From Actinomycetota bacterium (lineage in GTDB: Bacteria > Actinomycetota > Acidimicrobiia > Acidimicrobiales > UBA8592), in assembly GCA_002715425.1 (NCBI GenBank), contig PAYW01000039.1, positions 1 through 20,809 on the forward strand: 20,809 nt of DNA, read 5' to 3'. The first letter of the stretch is position 1, and every line of letters starts with the position of its first letter. The position numbers and the translations under genes are program-made. This document shows positions 13,804 to 19,179 of this stretch, in pieces. The notes under the pieces were generated by a model. That model did not search any database, had not been told where the DNA came from, and saw only the letters and a list, made by a program, of their open reading frames with translations.

Positions 13804-14838
13804 GTGGCTTTACGAAAACTTTCCTCAACTGATGCGTTCATAGTAACTGATTTAGATGATGTGCCGTCTTTCGGGATTGTCCGAAGCGCTCCAAAGATTC
13901 TTCAGGGAGGAGCGAAAGATCTTGCTAGGTCCATGACTTACTCTTTTGCGTCCTTTGAATTAAAGTTCGGTGGCGCGTCGGGAGGAATAAACGCTAAACC
14001 TGATGTGAGGATTGAAGCTGTCGAGTCCTTTATAAATGAGATACAAGAAGTTGTGCAAGATGGGAGTTTAGGATTAGATCCCGGAAAAGGTATTACTGCT
14101 GGCGGCTTTGATGCCTTAGCTGCTGTTGATGGTCGTAATGATATCCGGTTTGAGATCTTTGAGAAGAACCCTCTGCACGTGTTTCTTGCAGGGTTCGGTC
14201 CGGCGGAGTGTGCAGATCACCTTTTGGGACTAGATGGGAGAACAGTTGCAATTGAAGGCTTTGGTACTCATAGCGTAGTGATGGCGGAACTGTTAATAGA
14301 ACGTGGAGCGAAAGTGGTTGGAATATCAACTCTTTCAGGTTCAATGAGCAATTCGGGTGGTTTCTCTGCCGAGGAGATTCGTGAAGGATGGGAGAATCGG
14401 GAAGTTAACTTTGTAACAGAAGAGGGTGAGGAAGCAGAACCCGCTTGGAAAATATTCCAATGCGAAGCTGACATACTTTTTGCTGGTTCGAAAATGGGGG
14501 CTGTAAACCATACGACAGCAGAAAAACTTGATATTAAGGCACTGATTCCTCATCAACCGATTCCCTTTACTACAAAGGCTTTGGCTGTTCTTCAAAAGAA
14601 AGATTGTATGGTCGTTCCTTGTTTTGTTCCGGTTGCAGGTCCACTTTTTTCATATTGGGTGGACGATGGAACTGAAATAGCGGACATAGTCTCGAAAGCA
14701 TCATCAGAGATGAAATCAGCTTTAGATGAGGCAGCAGGACATGAGGATGGTCTTTTCTTAGGATCCTGCTATAGGGCAGAAGCGTTTTTGGCATCTTGGC
14801 AAAAAACCCTTCCATTTGGCCGTCCGTTGGGTAGCTAA
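13804..14838 (+). CDS. Degenerate Glu/Leu/Phe/Val dehydrogenase homologue lacking both active-site lysines
   Basis: The fold is that of amino acid dehydrogenases, but the active site is changed. The 344-residue product starts with GTG. The N-terminal motif LARSMTYSFAS...KFGGASGGIN aligns without gaps to the family pattern LARxMTYKxA...GGxKGGI. The lysine in TYK is Ser47 and the lysine in GGxK is Ser59. The dinucleotide-binding motif is VAIEGFGTHSVVMA (148-161), and DILFAGSK, HQPIPFTTKAL and VPVAGPLFSYW follow in the order of the family's C-terminal half, with the NAGG segment altered to VAGP. It is also shorter than catalytic members, which usually exceed 350-400 residues. I infer a cofactor-binding protein with a different or no dehydrogenase activity. 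It lies between the GGPP synthase and the ABM/amidohydrolase operon. Family membership is fairly sure; function is unknown. Confidence 0.8.
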   Translation: MALRKLSSTDAFIVTDLDDVPSFGIVRSAPKILQGGAKDLARSMTYSFASFELKFGGASGGINAKPDVRIEAVESFINEIQEVVQDGSLGLDPGKGITAGGFDALAAVDGRNDIRFEIFEKNPLHVFLAGFGPAECADHLLGLDGRTVAIEGFGTHSVVMAELLIERGAKVVGISTLSGSMSNSGGFSAEEIREGWENREVNFVTEEGEEAEPAWKIFQCEADILFAGSKMGAVNHTTAEKLDIKALIPHQPIPFTTKALAVLQKKDCMVVPCFVPVAGPLFSYWVDDGTEIADIVSKASSEMKSALDEAAGHEDGLFLGSCYRAEAFLASWQKTLPFGRPLGS

Positions 14839-14842
14839 CTGT

Positions 14843-14858
14843 AGATTTTTAAAAATCT
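14843..14858. promoter_or_regulatory. Perfect palindrome AGATTTTTAAAAATCT before the catabolic operon
   Basis: A 16-base palindrome, extendable outward with G-U pairs to about 12 pairs in RNA, lies five bases after the GDH-like stop and 36 bases before the first ABM gene. No T-run follows, so it is not a simple terminator. A possible -10 element (TATTAG, 14870-14875) lies just downstream. It could be an operator or a boundary hairpin separating the two parts of the gene run. Confidence 0.4.
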
Positions 14859-14894
14859 GCGGTACGGTTTATTAGACCTAACAATTGGGGGAAC

Positions 14895-15260
14895 ATGATA
14901 ATTGTCACTGCGGTTCTATCATTTGAAACTGAATCTGATCGTGATGCTGCTGTTGCTGCCACGGCACAAGTTCAAAAAGCAACTCGAGATGAGGAGTCTG
15001 GTTGCGTAGCGTATTGTTTCGCTGCTGACCCATCGGAGCCGAACCATATCCAGGTCTATGAATTGTGGACAGATCCAGAGAGTCTTGCTGCTCATTTTGA
15101 TCACCCTAATTACGCCGCAATGGTTGAAATCCTCCATAATTGTTCTGGTTATCTTGCTTCAGATAATCGTCTTTACCTAGCGGATGATCGAGGCCCAGTG
15201 TACGGAGACGGTGGAAAGTTCAGATTTGAGGCTGTTGCTGATCACAAATCAGCTGAGTAG
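14895..15260 (+). CDS. ABM (antibiotic biosynthesis monooxygenase-like) domain protein, copy 1
   Basis: Small dimeric alpha/beta-barrel protein of 121 residues, of the ABM superfamily that includes cofactor-free quinone-forming monooxygenases and heme-degrading enzymes. A strong GGGGGA ribosome site immediately precedes the ATG. Conserved features are ESGC (34-37), YCFAADP (40-46), the strand VYELW (54-58) and AHFDHP (66-71). It carries a C-terminal extension of about 35 residues (RLYLADDRGPVYGDGGK onwards) not found in the second copy at 17518-17817. No residue set predicts a particular substrate. It is the first gene of a tight six-gene group; the next gene starts five bases after its stop. 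Confidence 0.8.
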   Translation: MIIVTAVLSFETESDRDAAVAATAQVQKATRDEESGCVAYCFAADPSEPNHIQVYELWTDPESLAAHFDHPNYAAMVEILHNCSGYLASDNRLYLADDRGPVYGDGGKFRFEAVADHKSAE

Positions 15261-15265
15261 AAAAA

Positions 15266-16231
15266 GTGTCTCGGATTATTGATATCCATGCTCATGTTGT
15301 TCTTCCTGAAACGTTTGGCGCTGCTGGCAAGTATGGCCCGGAGTTAGGAGATGAAGATCTTCTTCAAACTTTTCGAGTCGGGGATTACGTAATTCGAGTT
15401 CCCTACGTTGGAAGTGTTTTTATGGAAGTGGAAAAACGAATACAAGAGATGGACCAACTTGGAATAGATCTCCAAGTGCTTTCTCCCAATCCGTTAACTT
15501 TTTTCGGGGGTATCGATGCTGGTGAAGCGATTAACTTCGCGAAGTTATCAAATGATGCTATGGCAAACTTGGTAAGAACATATCCAGATCGTCTTCTTGG
15601 GACTATTTCTCTTCCGATACAGGATCCTGATGCTGCATGTTTAGAACTCCAAAGGGGAGTTCAAGAATTGGGACTAGTTGGTGGGTATATCGGAACGGAT
15701 TATGGATTTACTTTGGATGATCCTTGTCTGGATGACTTTTACCGGACTGTTGTGGAACTTGATATTCCCTTGTTTATTCATCCTGCGACAAACAATGGAT
15801 TACGGGGGTCTGCGGATTCGCGGTTGGGACGTTTCGGGCTTGAGCTGGTTGTCGGTTATGCCTACGAAGAGACTTTAGCCGTTGCTGCTCTCATTCTGGG
15901 TGGGGTGATGGATAGGCACCCAAATATTGACATCTGTGTTTCGCATGGGGGTGGTGCGATAACTTTTCTGGCCAAGCGTTTTGACTCAATGGCTTCTTTT
16001 CAAGGATATGAGTCAGATTTTGTTTTGGCTTTACGTTCTCTATGGTACGACTCACATTTGGAACCTGGTGCTGCACAAGACTTTGTCGTTTCTATTGTTG
16101 GTGAAGACAGAATGGTTTATGGAACAAATTTCGGTGGTTGGGATACTCCTAGTGAAACGACCAAGTTCGACCGGAGTTTGGGACGAAACGCTGAACGTCT
16201 ATTACGCTTACCTCAAATAAAGGAAAGGTAG
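15266..16231 (+). CDS. Amidohydrolase family 2 protein (ACMSD-like decarboxylase/hydrolase)
   Basis: TIM-barrel metal-dependent enzyme of the Amidohydro_2 family, whose studied members include nonoxidative decarboxylases (ACMSD, LigW-type) and hydrolases; 321 residues. It starts with GTG, five bases after the ABM stop. Metal-site residues: DIHAH with His8 and His10, LFIHPA with His172, and CVSHGGG with His227. The final strand reads YGTNFGGWD, so the position normally held by the metal-binding, proton-moving Asp (family pattern GTDYP or GSDYP) is Asn288; Asp293 lies five residues on. The change may mark a subfamily or an altered reaction. The next gene follows after two bases. Neighbouring ABM proteins suggest a ring-containing or unsaturated substrate, which is inference. 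Confidence 0.88.
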   Translation: MSRIIDIHAHVVLPETFGAAGKYGPELGDEDLLQTFRVGDYVIRVPYVGSVFMEVEKRIQEMDQLGIDLQVLSPNPLTFFGGIDAGEAINFAKLSNDAMANLVRTYPDRLLGTISLPIQDPDAACLELQRGVQELGLVGGYIGTDYGFTLDDPCLDDFYRTVVELDIPLFIHPATNNGLRGSADSRLGRFGLELVVGYAYEETLAVAALILGGVMDRHPNIDICVSHGGGAITFLAKRFDSMASFQGYESDFVLALRSLWYDSHLEPGAAQDFVVSIVGEDRMVYGTNFGGWDTPSETTKFDRSLGRNAERLLRLPQIKER

Positions 16232-16233
16232 AG

Positions 16234-17514
16234 ATGGGTTCTCTAATTATTGAAAATGCGAATCTCTTTATCGGAGTGGACGAAGAAGTGATCGCAAATG
16301 GAGCTGTTTGGGTATCTGATGGGGTTATTAGATTTTCTGGGGAAGCAAGCGACCTTCCCGCTGGTGGAGAAAATATTGAGAGATATGATGCTTTGGGAAA
16401 GTTTGTAATGCCTGGAATGACCGAATCGCATGTTCATCTCTCTTACAATAATTCTCACCCAAAGCAACTAAATATTGAGCCGCTTCCTATCGCTATGCTC
16501 GATGCAGTTGACAACGCACGTATTTTATTAGGTTCAGGCTTTACTTCTGCTATAAGTTTTGGATCAGCGCAAGGTCTGGATATCCCTCTTCGTGATGCGA
16601 TTAATGCTGGCCGAATACCTGGTCCACGTCTTGCCGCCTCAGACCGTGATTTAGGTTCAACCGGAAGTAATGCTGATGGAACTTTCGGAGGTGATAACAG
16701 CAAGAAAATTATTGCTGACGGGCCTTGGGCTATTCGAAAAGCTATCCGGTCGTTAGCTAAACGCCGCTGTGATATTGTCAAAATTTTTCTTGATGGAGAG
16801 GCACTTTCAGAATTTGCCCCCCCTGGAATTTTAACTTATAGCGATGAAGAAGTAGCAGCGGCAATTGAAGAAGCGCATATCCGTGGAATGCGGGTCGTAA
16901 CACATTCACGTTCTGCAGAAGCAGTAAAGCAAGCTGTTCGACATGGGGTAGATATCATCGGGCACGCTAATTATCTTGATGATGAAGCGGTCGACATGCT
17001 TGAGGCGAAACGTGATCAGATTTTTGTCTGTCCAGCTATCGCATGGGAGATTGCTTTGTTAGATCGTGGAGGCGAGTTGGGGCTACCTAGGGATGCAATG
17101 GAACAGCGCGGATACCAAAAAGAAGTTGATGAAACAATCAGTGCTGTAAAGCGTCTTCGCGACAGTAAGGTTCGGGTTCTTGTCGGAGGAGATTATGGTT
17201 TGAATATCACCCCTCATGGAACGAATAGCAAGGATCTTGAATACTTTGTTGATTTGTTCGGAATGTCGACATCCGAAGCTCTTCTTTGCGCAACCCGTGA
17301 TGGAGGGGCCGCGGCAGATACCTCAGGTATGGTTGGGACACTCGAGGAGGGAAAGTATGCGGACTTGGTGATCGTTGATGGAAACCCTCTTGACGATATT
17401 CGCATCCTTCAGGACCATGGTCGTATAGTTGGGGTGATGAAAGATGGCGTGATGCATTGTGCTTTAATGCAGAGAAATCCTTATATCGCTCCAGATGAGC
17501 AAATGGAAGGTTAA
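16234..17514 (+). CDS. Amidohydrolase family 1 protein (imidazolonepropionase-like)
   Basis: Binuclear metal hydrolase of the Amidohydro_1 superfamily, 426 residues, with the usual layout of a small beta-sandwich around a TIM barrel. GGAAAGG lies just upstream of the ATG. The metal set is complete: HVH at 66-68, carboxylatable Lys183 in VKIFLDG, His224 in VVTHSRS, His244 in IGHANY, and Asp320 in GGDYG. The C-terminal closing segment GTLEEGKYADLVIVDGNPL (368-386) is the standard superfamily ending. Relatives hydrolyse cyclic amides, dipeptides or prolidase-type substrates; here an amide or lactam bond is the likely target, with identity unknown. It is distinct from the ACMSD-like neighbour, so the operon holds two different amidohydrolases. 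The next ABM gene starts three bases after its stop. Confidence 0.9.
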   Translation: MGSLIIENANLFIGVDEEVIANGAVWVSDGVIRFSGEASDLPAGGENIERYDALGKFVMPGMTESHVHLSYNNSHPKQLNIEPLPIAMLDAVDNARILLGSGFTSAISFGSAQGLDIPLRDAINAGRIPGPRLAASDRDLGSTGSNADGTFGGDNSKKIIADGPWAIRKAIRSLAKRRCDIVKIFLDGEALSEFAPPGILTYSDEEVAAAIEEAHIRGMRVVTHSRSAEAVKQAVRHGVDIIGHANYLDDEAVDMLEAKRDQIFVCPAIAWEIALLDRGGELGLPRDAMEQRGYQKEVDETISAVKRLRDSKVRVLVGGDYGLNITPHGTNSKDLEYFVDLFGMSTSEALLCATRDGGAAADTSGMVGTLEEGKYADLVIVDGNPLDDIRILQDHGRIVGVMKDGVMHCALMQRNPYIAPDEQMEG

Positions 17515-17517
17515 AAA

Positions 17518-17817
17518 ATGATTGTAATTGCAGGAACATTAACTCTGGGAGTTGACGTAAATGAGAGCGTTCTCGATGCTTGCCGAACGATGATGACAGC
17601 AACACATGCCGAAAAAGGATGTATTGACTATGTATTCAGTGCAGACCCCTTAAACGGCAAGACGTTGAGAGTATTCGAACAATGGGAATCCCTCGAAGAT
17701 CTAGAAGCACATTTCGAAGCTCCGCATATGCCACCATTTCGTGAAGCAATGGCACAATGGAACATAACTGGTAAAAATATTCACCGTTTTACTGTTGCCG
17801 ACTCTGTCGAAATGTGA
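17518..17817 (+). CDS. ABM domain protein, copy 2
   Basis: A 99-residue ABM-type alpha/beta-barrel protein, close to the minimum length of the family. The ribosome site GGAAGG lies inside the end of the upstream gene, so the two are translationally linked. Conserved features are EKGC (32-35), YVFSADP (38-44), VFEQW (52-56) and AHFEAP (64-69), which align directly with copy 1 at 14895-15260. The two are clearly paralogues but far from identical, and copy 2 lacks the C-terminal extension. They may form a heteromer or act on successive intermediates; both are inference. ABM proteins may be monooxygenases, isomerases or decarboxylase-like, so no reaction is assigned. Confidence 0.8.
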   Translation: MIVIAGTLTLGVDVNESVLDACRTMMTATHAEKGCIDYVFSADPLNGKTLRVFEQWESLEDLEAHFEAPHMPPFREAMAQWNITGKNIHRFTVADSVEM

Positions 17818-17855
17818 GATGAAAATCTGATCCATAGCGAAAGGCATCAAATGGT

Positions 17856-18374
17856 ATGACTGACTCAGAGAATCTTGATGGATGCTCCCTGACAGATAAT
17901 GAACTTGAAGAGCTCTTCGAAAAGCAGGTTGAAGGGACGTTTATGTGGGTCAACAAAGATGGGCAGCCTTTCGGAGTAATTACATATTATTTGTGGAGTA
18001 ACGGAAGTTTTTGGTTTACCTGCGCAGAAAAAAGAGCTCGTGTTTCTGCAATCCGAAGAAATAGTTACGCTTCCTTTTGTATTACCTCAAAGGGTACAGA
18101 TTTGGGAACAGGAAAAACAGCTTCATTTCGTGGCCCATGTAAGATCCATCACGACCAGTCAGTCTTGGATTGGGTGCTACCAGAGATAGCGAGGGCATGT
18201 CGTCCAGAGAGTGAAGAGGGCGCTCAGGAAGTTTTTGAGCATATTAATACTCCAAATCGGGTTGTTTTGGAATTGACGCCTGAATATCGGTTTGATTTTG
18301 ATAGTGCAAAGATGTGGGAGATGAGTGGAAAGCGTGTTCCTCCAGGTCGTTATAGTGGGAATAATTGGGGTTAA
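17856..18374 (+). CDS. Pyridoxamine 5'-phosphate oxidase-like flavin/F420-binding protein
   Basis: Split beta-barrel protein of 172 residues in the PNPOx-like superfamily, whose members bind FMN, F420 or heme. The barrel runs from GTFMWVNKDGQPFGVITYYLW (27-47) through FWFTCAEKRARVSAIRRNSYASFCI (52-76). The FTCAEKRARVSAIRRN segment matches the phosphate-binding pattern of the family. SFRGPCKIHHD follows at 90-100. The C-terminal end (KRVPPGRYSGNNWG) is Gly/Pro-rich and specific. The ATG at 17856 is chosen because the ATG at 17851 meets a stop after two codons. In this operon it may be a reductase for an unsaturated intermediate; F420 is plausible in an actinobacterium, but I cannot separate FMN from F420 by sequence. 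The SDR gene starts six bases downstream. Confidence 0.8.
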   Translation: MTDSENLDGCSLTDNELEELFEKQVEGTFMWVNKDGQPFGVITYYLWSNGSFWFTCAEKRARVSAIRRNSYASFCITSKGTDLGTGKTASFRGPCKIHHDQSVLDWVLPEIARACRPESEEGAQEVFEHINTPNRVVLELTPEYRFDFDSAKMWEMSGKRVPPGRYSGNNWG

Positions 18375-18380
18375 GACTAT

Positions 18381-19169
18381 ATGAATAAAAAAACACCAGA
18401 TTTGTTTGACCTAACTGGTCATGTTGCTGTGATTACAGGCGGTGGACGCGGTATAGGTGAAGGTATCGCGAAGTCATTTTCTGATGCGGGAGCTGCGGTT
18501 GTGGTAGCGGCGAGAAGAACAAACGAAATTGAAAGAGTGGCTAGTGAGATTTGCGACGCTGGTGGAAAAGCAATAGCAGTCACAACTGACGTAACTGATA
18601 CTCAAGCAGTTGAAGAACTAGCTAGAGCAGCTGTTTCAGAATTTGGGAGACTTACTGTTTGGGTTAACAACGCTGGGGGCTCCTCTGTTCATAGTCCTCT
18701 TGTTGAATTAGAAAGAGAAGAATGGGATCGCACAATTGAGCTGAACCTGACCGCTGTCTTTGTAGGAAGTAGAGTCGCGGCAAAATACATTGAGAAAGGT
18801 TCCATCATCAACATTTCTTCAGGTGCTGGGACAAAAGCTGTCCCCAAGTCTGGGCACTACGGAGCATCTAAAGCTGGAACAAACTCCTTAACTTGGACCT
18901 TCGCGGCAGAGCTAGCCCCAGATATTCGTGTCAACGCGGTAATGCCAGGGGCTATTCCAACTGAGATTATGCTAAAGGCAACTGGGTTAAAAGAGGATGA
19001 AATTCTTGATGCCTGGGATATACCGTTGGGCCGTGTTGGAACACCACAAGACATTGGAGCTGCTTGCCTCTACCTCGCCTCCGATGCAGCGAGCTGGGTA
19101 ACAGGTGAACTGCTTCGTGTAGGGGGCGGGGCAAAACCTCGTGGAGGAAACTTCGCTAATAAAAAATAG
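18381..19169 (+). CDS. Short-chain dehydrogenase/reductase (SDR), classical type
   Basis: NAD(P)-dependent oxidoreductase of 262 residues and last gene of the catabolic run. Motifs: TGGGRGIG at 19-26, NNAG at 96-99, Asn122, Ser147 in NISSGAG, Tyr160 and Lys164 in HYGASK, and the VNAVMPG segment after the active site. The stretch VVAARR at the end of the second strand, with basic residues, favours NADP(H). The C-terminus ends in WVTGELLRVGGGAKPRGG, where the usual VDGG is RVGGG. It begins six bases after the PNPOx-like stop and is certainly co-oriented, probably cotranscribed. It is not a close copy of the SDR at 4434-5213. It likely oxidises or reduces an alcohol/ketone intermediate of the same pathway; the substrate is unknown. 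Confidence 0.92.
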   Translation: MNKKTPDLFDLTGHVAVITGGGRGIGEGIAKSFSDAGAAVVVAARRTNEIERVASEICDAGGKAIAVTTDVTDTQAVEELARAAVSEFGRLTVWVNNAGGSSVHSPLVELEREEWDRTIELNLTAVFVGSRVAAKYIEKGSIINISSGAGTKAVPKSGHYGASKAGTNSLTWTFAAELAPDIRVNAVMPGAIPTEIMLKATGLKEDEILDAWDIPLGRVGTPQDIGAACLYLASDAASWVTGELLRVGGGAKPRGGNFANKK

Positions 19170-19179
19170 GTAGCTTAAA

